Shown in pieces: positions 15,834 to 25,151 of a stretch of DNA of 42,161 bases. A program made the position numbers and the translations under genes. How positions within the stretch are numbered: position 1 is the stretch's first letter; each line of letters starts with the position of its first letter. The stretch is from an uncultured Hyphomicrobiaceae bacterium (GTDB lineage Bacteria > Pseudomonadota > Alphaproteobacteria > Rhizobiales > CAMYJA01): assembly GCA_947258705.1 (NCBI GenBank), contig CAMYJA010000032.1, forward strand, positions 1-42,161. The letters run 5' to 3'. Under the pieces are notes generated by a model. The model worked only from the letters and a program-made list of their open reading frames with translations, searched no databases and was not told the origin of the DNA.

Positions 15834-16795
15834 CCATGGATCAGGGGACCGAAAATAAGCAGGACCGGGAGGGCGGGCGCGACGGCGCTGCGCACAGATG
15901 CGGTTTTGTCGCGCTGATCGGCGCGCCCAATGCGGGCAAATCGACGCTTCTCAACAGTTTTGTCGGATCGAAGGTCGCCATTGTCACGCACAAGGTCCAG
16001 ACGACGCGCGTGCCTTTGCGCGGCATCGCGATCGAAGGACCGGCCCAGCTCATATTCGTCGATACGCCGGGCATATTCGAACCGAAGCGCCGGCTCGACC
16101 GGGCGATGGTGGGGGCGGCATGGGAGGGTGCGCAGGATGCGGATATTCTGGTGCTTCTCGTCGATGCGCTGACGGGGATCAGCGAGGAGGTCGGACTGAT
16201 CCTGAAGGGGCTCAACAAGCATGCATCGAACCGGCGGCAGGTGATCCTCGCCCTCAACAAGGTCGATGCGGTCGAGAAAGAGAAGCTGCTCGATCTCGCC
16301 CAGTCGCTCAATAAAGAATTCAGCTTCGCCGAAACATTCATGATCTCGGCGCTGAAGGGGGACGGGCTCACGGAATTGCGAACCTATCTCGGCGCGCATG
16401 TGCCGGAGGGGCCGTGGCTCTATCCGGAGGATCAGATCACGGACGCGCCGCTCAGGCTGGCGGCGAGCGAGCTGACGCGCGAAAAGCTTTATCTCAGGCT
16501 GCATCAGGAGCTGCCCTATGCATCGACGGTCGAGACGGTGGACTGGCGCGAGCAAAAGGATGGCAGCGTGCGCATCGAGCAGGTGATTTATGTCGAGCGG
16601 CAGAGCCAGCGCAAGATCGTGCTGGGCAAGGGCGGCAAGGCGATCAAGCAGATCTCGATGGAGGCGCGCAAGGAACTCGCCGATATTCTGGAGCGGCCGG
16701 TGCATCTCTTTCTGTTCGTGAAGGTACGCGAGAAATGGGGCGAGGACCCGGAGCGCTATTCGATGATCGGCCTCGATTATCCGAAGGGGGATTGA
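15830..16795 (+). CDS. era: GTPase Era
   Basis: 321 residues from a GTG that overlaps the rnc stop; an ATG at 15836 is an equally possible start. Era is a GTPase that binds 16S rRNA and helps 30S assembly. The GTPase domain has G1 GAPNAGKSTLLN, G2 TTRVPLRGI, G3 DTPGIF and G4 NKVD. The KH domain follows (about 210-300, with IYVERQSQRKIVLGKGGKAI). A short acidic N-terminal lead (about 20 residues, ENKQDREGGRDG) precedes G1. In related genomes recO follows directly; here about 1.5 kb of other genes intervene. Confidence 0.96.
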   Translation: MTMDQGTENKQDREGGRDGAAHRCGFVALIGAPNAGKSTLLNSFVGSKVAIVTHKVQTTRVPLRGIAIEGPAQLIFVDTPGIFEPKRRLDRAMVGAAWEGAQDADILVLLVDALTGISEEVGLILKGLNKHASNRRQVILALNKVDAVEKEKLLDLAQSLNKEFSFAETFMISALKGDGLTELRTYLGAHVPEGPWLYPEDQITDAPLRLAASELTREKLYLRLHQELPYASTVETVDWREQKDGSVRIEQVIYVERQSQRKIVLGKGGKAIKQISMEARKELADILERPVHLFLFVKVREKWGEDPERYSMIGLDYPKGD

Positions 16796-16911
16796 GGGGG
16801 AGGTACTCCAACTCCATAAAAGTTGTTTGGGCTGGCCTAAAACGAACGATTAGCGGAACCCATGTTTGGGTTTCGAAGAAATGGTGCAGAACACCCTTTG
16901 GGAGCACGAGT

Positions 16912-17046
16912 TCAGGCATAATTTGAGGGCTTTGCCGGGGCGGATGCTGACCTGCTTTCCTCCAGTTCACCACGCGCCATCGCCGTCAGGAAACGGCTGA
17001 AGTCGCCGGGGCGGGGGGTGTAATTGAGTTTCTTGGATTTAGGCAT
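16912..17046 (-). CDS. Small basic protein (44 residues), function unknown
   Basis: Begins MPKSKKLNYTPRPGDFSRFL and ends in an Ala/Pro/Ser-rich tail. ATG at 17046 with AGGG nine bases upstream, only 12 bases after the stop of the 345-residue gene on the same strand, so the two look like an operon. A longer in-frame start at 17097 lies inside the upstream gene. Not recognised. Called a gene because spacing, ribosome site and codon use look coherent, but it is short. The bases between it and era (16796-16911) include a 6-bp inverted repeat AACCCA/TGGGTT (16858-16873) without a T-run. Confidence 0.42.
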   Translation of the reverse strand: MPKSKKLNYTPRPGDFSRFLTAMARGELEESRSASAPAKPSNYA

Positions 17047-17057
17047 GTCTTTAAACC

Positions 17058-18095
17058 CTATGCTGATAGTGGGCTTCCTAGTCGTGTTTCTGGCCAAAGT
17101 GTCAGCACCTGCGACGCATTCACGCGCAATCCTTTATAGACTGAGAGTTCCGAACCATTTAGAACCATCGAGCACTGCGTTGTATCATTTTCATGTTCGT
17201 ACTCATCCGGGCTGTTTCTAGGCGCTGCATAAAGGATAAACGTGGTCAAATCCAATTCCGCATAGTCCCAATATCTGGCCTCCAGCTCATCACATGAGAG
17301 GGAAACACCAACGTCTTTCCAGACTTCTTGGCCCCATACCCTCAACTTCCCTTCGCGCGCCGCTTTTTCGAAAGCCATCTTTGCGCCCATACGGTCACCA
17401 ACGACGGAATGATGGGCTATATGAATGAGGGCTTTTTCAGCCTCCGCGTTACCAACCATCTCTTGAAGGGATGAGCTGAATTCCCCAAGCCATTTGCGGG
17501 CGTCGGCTTCATTCGTGAAATGCAGGTCGCAATAGCCGCCCTCGGTCGAGTTCGACTGGCCGGACATGTACGTGCTCACTTTAAAGTTATTGGTGCCTGC
17601 GGGTATATCAATCAGCCAATCAATGAAGTGATCTTTCTGGATGGGCTGGAGCGGGTAGAGGACCTTGCCCTTCTCCGACATACTGCCCCAATTGGCACGG
17701 CCCTCAAGTTTAAGCTGGCCCCTGACTGCTGCCTGCCTCACACCATTAGCTAAATCCCACTGTTGGCCGCTATAAGAACCGAAATCCCACTCGAAATTGG
17801 TCTCGGAAATTTTAAGGAACTCTCGGAAACTGATTGGTCTGTCTGCCTGTGTAGAGGCTGATAGGGATGCTGTACTTGCGGAAATCGCGGGTGCTGCCTC
17901 TCCCGCTTGCTCGGGAAACTTTATCCGCAAGGCCTTCACCGCTGGAATCATAGAAGCCAGCAGCAACATCATGCCGACAAACAGCCATGTGCCGCCTGCC
18001 GTCATAGTGGCGATCCCGGAGCCCGCACTTGCAAGAAACAAAGCAAGCCAAGTATTGAACGAATGCCTTTCGTCCTCAGACATATCACCCCCCAC
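17058..18095 (-). CDS. Two-helix membrane protein with cytoplasmic domain, unknown
   Basis: 345 residues (341 if the second ATG at 18083 is used). The N-terminus has two closely spaced membrane segments (about 14-30 and 33-50) separated by TAGGT. A Ser/Ala linker follows, then a soluble domain with many aromatic and acidic residues. It ends EHENDTTQCSMVLNGSEL, then SVYKGLRVNASQVLTLWP, which looks like a C-terminal peptide-like module but matches nothing I can name. Base composition is visibly lower in GC than the housekeeping genes on both sides, and it runs against them, splitting era from recO. This suggests acquisition by transfer. No function is proposed. Confidence 0.65.
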   Translation of the reverse strand: MGGDMSEDERHSFNTWLALFLASAGSGIATMTAGGTWLFVGMMLLLASMIPAVKALRIKFPEQAGEAAPAISASTASLSASTQADRPISFREFLKISETNFEWDFGSYSGQQWDLANGVRQAAVRGQLKLEGRANWGSMSEKGKVLYPLQPIQKDHFIDWLIDIPAGTNNFKVSTYMSGQSNSTEGGYCDLHFTNEADARKWLGEFSSSLQEMVGNAEAEKALIHIAHHSVVGDRMGAKMAFEKAAREGKLRVWGQEVWKDVGVSLSCDELEARYWDYAELDLTTFILYAAPRNSPDEYEHENDTTQCSMVLNGSELSVYKGLRVNASQVLTLWPETRLGSPLSA

Positions 18096-18107
18096 TTCCG
18101 CGCAAAA

Positions 18108-18296
18108 ATGCCACGGAAAGAATCACTGAAAGGTGTAAATCTATCAGGATTCATCGCGCTTGTGCGGCTGAGCGATCTCTTTACCGAGGCCGAGAAAAAG
18201 GAATATTTACTTACCAAGCGCCTCTGCCAGCTCGGCCCCTCATGCGAGACCTATGCGGGACGCGCGAGGGCGCTTAGGCTTGCGCTTTCATCATAA
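18108..18296 (+). CDS. Possible small protein (62 residues)
   Basis: Reads MPRKESLKGVNLSGFIALVR, then LSDLFTEAEKKEYLLTKRL, and ends GRARALRLALSS, a mostly helical, basic composition. The ATG is 12 bases from the divergent start of the membrane protein and has no clear ribosome site. It may be a remnant of a larger gene disturbed when the block between era and recO was inserted. Not recognised; weakly supported. Confidence 0.25.
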   Translation: MPRKESLKGVNLSGFIALVRLSDLFTEAEKKEYLLTKRLCQLGPSCETYAGRARALRLALSS

Positions 18297-18380
18297 AAGC
18301 GCGAATCCTGTTAGAGCTCGGGGCCGGGGCGCGAAATGTGTGCATGATTGCGCGCGGAAAGACGAGAAGCAGGGACAATC

Positions 18381-19121
18381 ATGGACTGGTCGGATGAAGG
18401 TATTGTGCTGTCGGTGCGGCCGCATGGCGAAACGAGCGCCATCGCCGAAATATTCACCCGCGGCCGGGGGCGCCATATGGGGCTCGTGAAGGGCGGGCGG
18501 TCGCGCTTGAAACGGCCTGTATTACAGCCCGGAAATCATGTGGATGTGGTGTGGCGGGCGCGGCTCGAAGATCATCTCGGACAATTTACGGTCGAGCTCA
18601 GGCACGGCTATGCGGCGGAAGTGCTGATGCAACCCATGGCGCTGGCCGGGCTGTCCTCCATGACGGCCATGGCGCGGCTTCTGCCCGAGCGCGATCCGCA
18701 CCGCAACCTTTATGAGATCACGCTTTTTGTCCTGAGTTTTCTTGGCGACGATCATGTCTGGCCGGCGCTGATGGCGCGCTGGGAGCTGACGCTGCTCGAC
18801 GAGCTCGGTTTCGGGCTCGATCTCGCGCAATGCGCGGCGACGGGGGAGACGGAAAACCTGATTTACGTTTCGCCCAAATCGGGCCGCTCGGTCTCGCGAG
18901 CGGCGGGCGCGCCTTACAAGGACAAGCTCATGGCGCTGCCGGATTTCCTGAAGGGCGGGCGCCAGGGGGAAACCTCGCCTCGGGACGTGCTGCAGGCGAT
19001 GGAGCTTTTGGGCTATTTTTTCGACAAATACATATTTCAGCCGCGCGAGCTGAAGGCGCCGGATGCGCGGGCGCGGCTGTTGAAATATTTCAAGCGGAAA
19101 GCGGCGGCCGAGACGGCCTGA
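18381..19121 (+). CDS. recO: DNA repair protein RecO
   Basis: 246 residues from the ATG at 18381, which has AGGGA upstream and matches the family opening (MDWSDEGIVLSVRPHGETSA). An in-frame start at 18348 would add 11 residues. RecO loads RecA with RecR and anneals single strands in the RecFOR pathway. The N-terminal OB fold (about 1-80) includes GLVKGGRSR. A helical C-terminal domain has the alphaproteobacterial pattern FGLDLAQCAATGETENLIYV followed by SPKSGRSVSRAAG. Normally next to era; here separated by the block at 16796-18296. Confidence 0.93.
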   Translation: MDWSDEGIVLSVRPHGETSAIAEIFTRGRGRHMGLVKGGRSRLKRPVLQPGNHVDVVWRARLEDHLGQFTVELRHGYAAEVLMQPMALAGLSSMTAMARLLPERDPHRNLYEITLFVLSFLGDDHVWPALMARWELTLLDELGFGLDLAQCAATGETENLIYVSPKSGRSVSRAAGAPYKDKLMALPDFLKGGRQGETSPRDVLQAMELLGYFFDKYIFQPRELKAPDARARLLKYFKRKAAAETA

Positions 19122-19124
19122 CGG

Positions 19125-20264
19125 TCAGGCGACTTCGTGGATCTCGGGCTTGCCGAGCGCCTTGGCCGGCGTCCGGTATTTCTTGCCGAGCGCTTTTGCA
19201 ACGGCGGGATGGGTGACGGAGCCGCGGTAAATATTCAGTCCCGCCCGTAAACCGGCCTCGGCTCTAAGCGCGTTGTCGATGCCCAGATCGGCGAGCGTGC
19301 GGAGATGAGGGAAAATGGCGTTGTTGAGGGCCAGGCTGGCGGTGCGCGCGACGGCACCGGGCATGTTGGTGACGCAGTAATGGACGACGCCCTCGTCGAT
19401 ATAGGTGGGGACGTCATGGGTTGTCGGACGCGAGGTTTCGGCAATACCGCCCTGGTCGATGGCGATATCGACAATCACGGCGCCCGGTTTCATGCGGCTG
19501 ACGAGTTCGCGGGAAACAAGTTTTGGCGCCCTGGCGCCTGTGACCAGGACGGCACCGACAACCAGGTCGGCGCCGGTCACCGATCGTTCGATGTTTTCGG
19601 CGGTCGAATAGAGCGTCTTGAGCCGGGCGCCATATTGAGTGCCGAGCTGACGGAGGCGGTCGGGATCGATGTCGATTATGGTCACGTCGGCACCGAAGCC
19701 GAGGGCAATACGCGCCGCATTCTCGCCGGCAACGCCGCCGCCGATGACGATGACTTTTCCGGGCAGCACGCCGGTCGCGCCGGCCAAAAGGGTGCCGCGT
19801 CCGCCAGACTCCATCTGGAGACTGTGGGCCCCGGCCTGAATGGACATGCGGCCGGCGATTTCGCTCATCGGCGCCAGCAGCGGCAATTTGCGGTTTTGAT
19901 CCTCAACGGTCTCGAAGGCAATGGCCGTGGCGCCGCTTTTTAATAGGAGCTCGGCAATTTCCGGCTCGGCGGCAAGGTGGAGATAGGAGAAAACGGTCTG
20001 GCCGGGCGAAAGCCATGCGATCTGGGTCTTTGATGGTTCTTTCACCTTCAATATCAGGTCTGAATCATCAAAAATCTTCCGCGCGCTTTTTTCGATAATG
20101 GCGCCGGATTTTTTGTAATCGGCGTTGGTGAAGCCGATATCGCGGCCTGCATTGTGCTCAATATGGACCTGATGGCCGTTTTGAGTGAGCTCAGAAACGC
20201 TGCCCGGTGTCAGGGGGACACGGTGTTCCTGTATTTTGCTAGCCTTGGGAATGCCGATACGCAT
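19125..20264 (-). CDS. ald: Alanine dehydrogenase
   Basis: 379 residues, ATG at 20264 with GGAGAGAGTGTAA upstream. It interconverts L-alanine and pyruvate plus ammonia with NAD(H). Substrate-binding elements: RVPLTPGSVSEL, LILKVKEPS (Lys), FSYLHLAAEPE (catalytic His). The Rossmann motif is VIVIGGGVAGENAARIALGF (about 168-187), followed by DVTIIDID. MPGAVARTASLALNNA is the C-terminal family signature. It converges on recO with a 3-base gap. The spacer to parC (20265-20469) is AT-rich on the ald side, where its promoter probably lies. Confidence 0.95.
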   Translation of the reverse strand: MRIGIPKASKIQEHRVPLTPGSVSELTQNGHQVHIEHNAGRDIGFTNADYKKSGAIIEKSARKIFDDSDLILKVKEPSKTQIAWLSPGQTVFSYLHLAAEPEIAELLLKSGATAIAFETVEDQNRKLPLLAPMSEIAGRMSIQAGAHSLQMESGGRGTLLAGATGVLPGKVIVIGGGVAGENAARIALGFGADVTIIDIDPDRLRQLGTQYGARLKTLYSTAENIERSVTGADLVVGAVLVTGARAPKLVSRELVSRMKPGAVIVDIAIDQGGIAETSRPTTHDVPTYIDEGVVHYCVTNMPGAVARTASLALNNAIFPHLRTLADLGIDNALRAEAGLRAGLNIYRGSVTHPAVAKALGKKYRTPAKALGKPEIHEVA

Positions 20265-20469
20265 TTACACTCTCTCCGTAGATGAATAATTTTACATAAT
20301 TATTCTTTCAAAAAGGTTTCTCGTCGAAGGGAAAACCGCTCTTTCCTTGATATGGGTATTAAAGGCGCGTTCGACTATGGCCGGGCCTGAAAGATGCCGG
20401 GATTACAACAGTTTCGGGGTGGTTTGAATGCCTCTTGAGCGCGGGGCTCAGGCACGTTAACCATAGGGC

Positions 20470-22719
20470 ATGGCTGACGAATCGATTCTTGAACCGGAGG
20501 GCGGCGCGATCGCGCCCGTCAATCTGCGCGAGGCGCTGGAAGAGCGTTATCTCGCCTATGCGCTGTCCACGATCATGCACCGGGCGCTGCCGGATGTGCG
20601 CGACGGGCTGAAGCCCGTGCACCGGCGGCTGGTCTATGCCATGAACGGTTTGAAGCTCGATCCCGAGGGCGGTTTCAAGAAATGCGCGAAGATTGTCGGC
20701 GAGGTGATGGGTCAATATCATCCGCATGGCGATCAGGCGATTTACGATGCGCTGGCGCGGCTCGCCCAGAGTTTCGCCGTGCGCTACCCCCTGATCGACG
20801 GTCAGGGCAATTTCGGAAATATCGACGGCGATAATCCCGCGGCCATGCGTTATACGGAAGCGCGGATGACGGATGTTGCGGCGGCCCTGCTCGACGGCAT
20901 CAACGAGGACACGGTCGATTTCCGCGATACCTATGACGGGGAGGACAGCGAGCCGGTGGTTCTGCCGGCTAATTTTCCGAACCTTCTCGCCAATGGATCG
21001 AGCGGCATTGCCGTGGGCATGGCGACATCGATCCCGCCGCACAATGCCGATGAGCTTTGCTCGGCGCTTCTGCACCTGATCAAATATCCCAAGGCGAGGA
21101 CGCAGAAACTGGTCGAATTCATACCCGGCCCCGATCTGCCGACGGGGGGGGTCATCGTGGAAAACCGCGATGCCATCATCGATGCCTACAAGACGGGCAA
21201 GGGAAGTTTCCGGCTGCGGGCGCGCTGGGAGGTCGAGGATACCGGCCGGGGCGGTTATCAGATCGTCATTCTGGAAATTCCCTATCAGGTTCAGAAGGCG
21301 CGGCTGATCGAGAAAATCGCGGAGCTGATGCTGGCAAAGCGCCTGCCGCTTCTCGGCGATATTCTCGATGAATCGGCGGAAGACGTGCGGCTCGTTCTCG
21401 AGCCCAAATCGCGCAGCGTCGATCCCACGGTCCTGATGGAGTCGCTATTCCGGCTGACCGATCTCGAAACCCGGCTGGCGCTCAACATGAACGTGCTTTC
21501 GGCCGGACAGGTGCCCAAGGTTCTCGGCCTGCGGGACGTTCTGTCGGAATGGCTCGCGCACCGGAAAGAGGTGCTGATCAGACGGAGCGAATTCCGGCGC
21601 GGGAAAATCGAGCGACGGCTCGAGGTTCTTGAAGGCTATCTCGTCGCGTTTCTCAACCTCGACGAGGTGATCCGGATTATCCGCGAGGAGGACGACGCCA
21701 AGGCGGTGCTGATGAAACGCTTCGAGCTGAGCGACAATCAGGCCGAGGCCATACTCAACATGCGCCTGCGGGCATTGCGCAAGCTCGAGGAAATCGCCAT
21801 TCGCGGCGAGCACGAAAAGCTCACCTTTGAGCTTGGCGAATTGAAAGCGCTGCTCAAATCGGAGGGCGGCCAGTGGAAAGTCATTGCCGGGCAGATACGG
21901 GAGACCCGCGAGAAATTCGGCGCAAAAACCGATTTGGGACGCCGCCGGACACAGTTCAGCGACGCGCCCCAGATCGAAGTCGATCTTGATCATGTGATGA
22001 TCGAGAAGGAGCCGGTTACGATTATTCTGTCCGAAAAAGGCTGGATCCGGGCGATGCGCGGGCATCAGGATGATCTGGGCAAGGTGCAGTTCAAACAGGG
22101 CGACCGGCTGAAATGCGCGATCAAGGCGCAGACGACCGACAAGCTCGTGCTGTTCGCGACGAATGGCAAGTTTTTCACCATAGCTGCCGACAAGCTGCCC
22201 GGCGGGCGCGGACATGGCGAGCCGGTGCGGCTGATGATCGAGCTTGAGGAAAGCGCCGATATCGTCACGCTGTTCGTGCATCAACCGGAGCGCAAGCTGC
22301 TTGTCGCCTCAATGAGCGCCAACGGTTTTATCGTGGCCGAAAAGGACGTGGTCGCGATGACGCGCAAGGGCAAGCAGGTCCTCAACGTCTCGGGCGCCGA
22401 TGAGGCGGCGGTGGTGACGCCGGCGGATGGCGACATGATCGCGGTCATCGGGGAGAACAGAAAAATGCTGGTGTTCCCGTTGAACGAGGTCAATGAGATG
22501 ACGCGCGGACGAGGGGTCCGCCTTCAGCGCTACAAGGATGGCGGCATTTCGGACGTGAAGGTCTTTTCGAAGGCGGAGGGCCTGAGCTGGCTCGATGGGG
22601 CGGGGCGCGAATTCCGCGCCGACGATCTGATGCCATGGCTCGGCGGACGGGCCCAGGCCGGGCGGATGGCGCCCAAGGGTTTCCCGCGGAACAACAAGTT
22701 CGGCAACGGGATTTTATAG
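20470..22719 (+). CDS. parC: DNA topoisomerase IV subunit A
   Basis: 749 residues. ParC carries the DNA cutting and joining activity of topoisomerase IV, which decatenates daughter chromosomes. The N-terminal breakage domain has [20 protein letters not shown] and the active-site Tyr128 in [28 protein letters not shown] and the [18 protein letters not shown] coiled-coil region follow. The C-terminal beta-pinwheel begins around 490 ([19 protein letters not shown]) and ends with NKFGNGIL. Length and C-terminal type fit ParC better than GyrA. No parE nearby. Its stop abuts the bpt stop (TAGCTA). Confidence 0.93.
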   Translation: MADESILEPEGGAIAPVNLREALEERYLAYALSTIMHRALPDVRDGLKPVHRRLVYAMNGLKLDPEGGFKKCAKIVGEVMGQYHPHGDQAIYDALARLAQSFAVRYPLIDGQGNFGNIDGDNPAAMRYTEARMTDVAAALLDGINEDTVDFRDTYDGEDSEPVVLPANFPNLLANGSSGIAVGMATSIPPHNADELCSALLHLIKYPKARTQKLVEFIPGPDLPTGGVIVENRDAIIDAYKTGKGSFRLRARWEVEDTGRGGYQIVILEIPYQVQKARLIEKIAELMLAKRLPLLGDILDESAEDVRLVLEPKSRSVDPTVLMESLFRLTDLETRLALNMNVLSAGQVPKVLGLRDVLSEWLAHRKEVLIRRSEFRRGKIERRLEVLEGYLVAFLNLDEVIRIIREEDDAKAVLMKRFELSDNQAEAILNMRLRALRKLEEIAIRGEHEKLTFELGELKALLKSEGGQWKVIAGQIRETREKFGAKTDLGRRRTQFSDAPQIEVDLDHVMIEKEPVTIILSEKGWIRAMRGHQDDLGKVQFKQGDRLKCAIKAQTTDKLVLFATNGKFFTIAADKLPGGRGHGEPVRLMIELEESADIVTLFVHQPERKLLVASMSANGFIVAEKDVVAMTRKGKQVLNVSGADEAAVVTPADGDMIAVIGENRKMLVFPLNEVNEMTRGRGVRLQRYKDGGISDVKVFSKAEGLSWLDGAGREFRADDLMPWLGGRAQAGRMAPKGFPRNNKFGNGIL

Positions 22720-23466
22720 CTAATCGCGGCGGATCCAGCCATCCGCGGTCAAATGTTCCTGCGGGATGAACTGGGTCTTGTATTTCATCTTGTCCGAGTC
22801 CGCGATCCAGTATCCGAGATAGATATAAGGCAGGCTCATTCTGCGGGCATAATCGATCTGCTCCAGGATCATATAGGTGCCGAGGCTGCGTTCGGGCTCG
22901 TTGATGTCATAAAAACTGTAGACCATGGATATGCCGTCGCCGAGATGATCCGAGAGGGCCACGGCCAGGAGCGGCCATTCCTCGAAGCCGCTCTCCGGGG
23001 TGTCTTCGGGGCGGAGGCGGTATTCGGTCATGACGGTATCGACGATGCTGTCCTCAACCATCATGGAATAATCGAGAACGGACATGTCTGCCATGCCGCC
23101 ACCGGCGTGACGGTTGTCGATGTAATCGCGGAAGAGGGCATATTGCTCGGCGGTCGTACCGGGCTCGCGGCGGTGCGCGACGATGTCGCGGTTTTTGCTC
23201 CAGACGCGTTTCTGCGACCGGCTCATGGCGAATTCATCCGAAAGAACGCGCACTGAGACGCAGGCAGAGCAATCATCGCAATAGGGCATATAGGCGATGT
23301 TCTGGCTGCGCCGGAAGCCGTCGCGCAGGAGGTTGTCGATTATGACATCGGGCTTGTCATGGGTCAGGTGGGTGAACAGTTTTCGTTCGGACCTGTTGTC
23401 GAGATAAGGGCAGGGCTGAGGCGCCGTAATGTAAAAATCAGGAAAATTTTTTCGCTGCTCGGTCAA
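22720..23466 (-). CDS. bpt: Bacterial leucyl/arginyl-tRNA-protein transferase (ATE/Bpt)
   Basis: 248 residues with a TTG start (GGAG nine bases before). Family members begin TEQRKNFPDFYITAPQPCPY. The enzyme transfers an amino acid from charged tRNA to N-terminal acidic residues, feeding the N-degron pathway to ClpS/ClpAP; this is family knowledge. A cysteine cluster YMPYCDDCSACVSVRV (Cys63, 66, 69, plus Cys19) is present as in family members. YSFYDINEPERSLGTYMILE and YIYLGYWI match the C-terminal acetyltransferase-like domain. Convergent with parC with no gap between stop codons. Confidence 0.92.
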   Translation of the reverse strand: MTEQRKNFPDFYITAPQPCPYLDNRSERKLFTHLTHDKPDVIIDNLLRDGFRRSQNIAYMPYCDDCSACVSVRVLSDEFAMSRSQKRVWSKNRDIVAHRREPGTTAEQYALFRDYIDNRHAGGGMADMSVLDYSMMVEDSIVDTVMTEYRLRPEDTPESGFEEWPLLAVALSDHLGDGISMVYSFYDINEPERSLGTYMILEQIDYARRMSLPYIYLGYWIADSDKMKYKTQFIPQEHLTADGWIRRD

Positions 23467-23638
23467 GGGCCATCGCTCCGCTCATTCACACACAGGTCTG
23501 ATGATATCGGCCCGGTGAGGCGGGAATTCAAGATTGCCTTGTCCGATACCTGCTGGTCTGCAAGGATAGTTGAGCAGCCCAACCATTTTCAAGTGATAAG
23601 TTGACGGCGGGGACATATTGCAGTCGCAGGAGGATAGA

Positions 23639-24079
23639 ATGTCGGATCATATTGAAGGAAAAGGTTCGTGTCTTTGCGGTGAAACTTGTTTCACCGCTCC
23701 GAAAATCAGCACGAAAGCTGGCGCATGCCATTGCGGGATGTGCCGCAAATGGGCCGGCGGACCGCTGATGGCGGTCGATTGCGGCACGGATGTTTCATTC
23801 GACGACGCGGCAAACATTTCGGTTTACAATTCATCGGATTGGGCCGAGCGCGGCTTTTGCAAAAAATGCGGCTCGCATTTGTTTTACAGGCTGAAAGAAA
23901 GCGGACAATACATCATGCCGATCGGCCTTTTTGACGAGGACGAAAAATTCAGCTTCGATCATCAGGTGTTTATCGACGAAAAACCGTCCTATTATTCTTT
24001 CGCCAATGAAACGAGCAACATGACGGGTGCGGAGGTGTTCGCCCATTACGGCGCGGGCTCCGACGAGACGGCCGGCTAG
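23639..24079 (+). CDS. GFA family zinc-binding protein
   Basis: 146 residues from the ATG at 23639, which has an excellent AGGAGG site; an upstream in-frame TTG at 23618 is less likely. Conserved metal ligands are visible: Cys11 and Cys13 (GSCLCGET), Cys30, Cys32 and Cys35 (CHCGMCRKW), Cys74 and Cys77 (FCKKCGSHLFYR). This is the pattern of glutathione-dependent formaldehyde-activating enzyme (GFA) folds. Most proteins of this family are not proven to act on formaldehyde, so no substrate is assigned. Convergent with the SLC13 fragment; the two stops share CTAG. Confidence 0.88.
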   Translation: MSDHIEGKGSCLCGETCFTAPKISTKAGACHCGMCRKWAGGPLMAVDCGTDVSFDDAANISVYNSSDWAERGFCKKCGSHLFYRLKESGQYIMPIGLFDEDEKFSFDHQVFIDEKPSYYSFANETSNMTGAEVFAHYGAGSDETAG

Positions 24080-25146
24080 AGACCGAAATACCAGGGGGCG
24101 AACAAGGAATATGTGAGCCAGAGCAGGACAACCAAAGGCAGCCCCCCTTTGAGGAAATCGGAAAATATGTAATTGCCCGGTCCCATGACGATGAGATTCG
24201 TCTGGTAGGCGATGGGTGTCGCGAAGCTGCAGTTGAGCGCAAAAATAAGGCCGTAGACGAAAGGCGTGGGATCGGCGCCGATCTGAAGGGCGGCGCTCAT
24301 GGTGATCGGCGTCATGAGGGCTGCGGTGGCGTGGTTCGAGAGCAGGTTTGTCAGAAGGGCCGTGATCAAAAAGAGCGCGGACAAAAGCACGGCAGGCGCG
24401 TTGCCGGCGACAAGCCCGACGACGCCATTGGCGATGAATTCTGCGCCGCCCGTCACGCGGAGGGCCTCTGCAAGCGCAAAGGCGGTGCCGATCAGAACAT
24501 AGATCCGTCGGTCGATGGCGCGCGTGACCTGACGCAGGTTGAGGCAACCGAAAAGAATGAGCGCGAGAACACCGGTTATGGTTGCGACCACGATCGGCAC
24601 AATGCCGGCGGCTGCGGCCAGAACGGTCGCCATGAAAATCGCAATGGCACGCTTTGCGTGATGGATGGTGGGCAGTTCCTCCAGGCTCCAGTCGGAAAAA
24701 TAGAGATCGCTGCGCTGACGGACGGAGCTCACAGCCTTGCGCTCGCCGAGGAGGAGGAGCACGTCGCCCGCTTCAAGAAGGATTTTCCGCCTCGGTTTGC
24801 GCTGCATTCTCCTGCGCCGCTCAATGCCGACAAGGGTGACGCCTTCGCCGAGACGCCTGGCGGCCTGGTCGGGTTTCAGCCCCAGGAGTGCTGAACTCGA
24901 CGCGATCACAGCCTCGACCAATGCGACATGCTCGCGTCCGGGAACAGGCCCTGTTGCCGCGTCGGCGGAAGGATCTTCCGACACTGCCGTCCGGTTGGGA
25001 TGATAGATGCCTGCGGGATCGGTCAGGGCGGCGGACAGCGCGCGCCGGGTCAGGGCGACGCTCAATACATCGCCCTCGCGCAGGGTCAGATCCTCAAAAG
25101 GGTGGAAAAACACGTCCCGGCCGCGATGGACCATGCGCACCGTCAT
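24076..25146 (-). pseudogene. C-terminal part of frameshifted SLC13-type permease
   Basis: 356 codons from ATG at 25146, but the family match continues upstream of this ATG in the same frame (FPAIKDMTVRMVHRGR), showing that it is the rest of a longer protein. Order: two RCK_C/TrkA-C-like regions (about 15-45 and 65-125, GDVLSVALTRR, GDVLLLLGERK), then about six membrane segments with the second family signature TALLTNLLSNHATAALMTPI. The upstream half at 25152-25964 ends in another frame a few bases away. Together they would make one transporter of about 600 residues for an anion such as sulfate or a dicarboxylate. The substrate is not known. Confidence 0.75.
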
Positions 25147-25151
25147 GTCCT

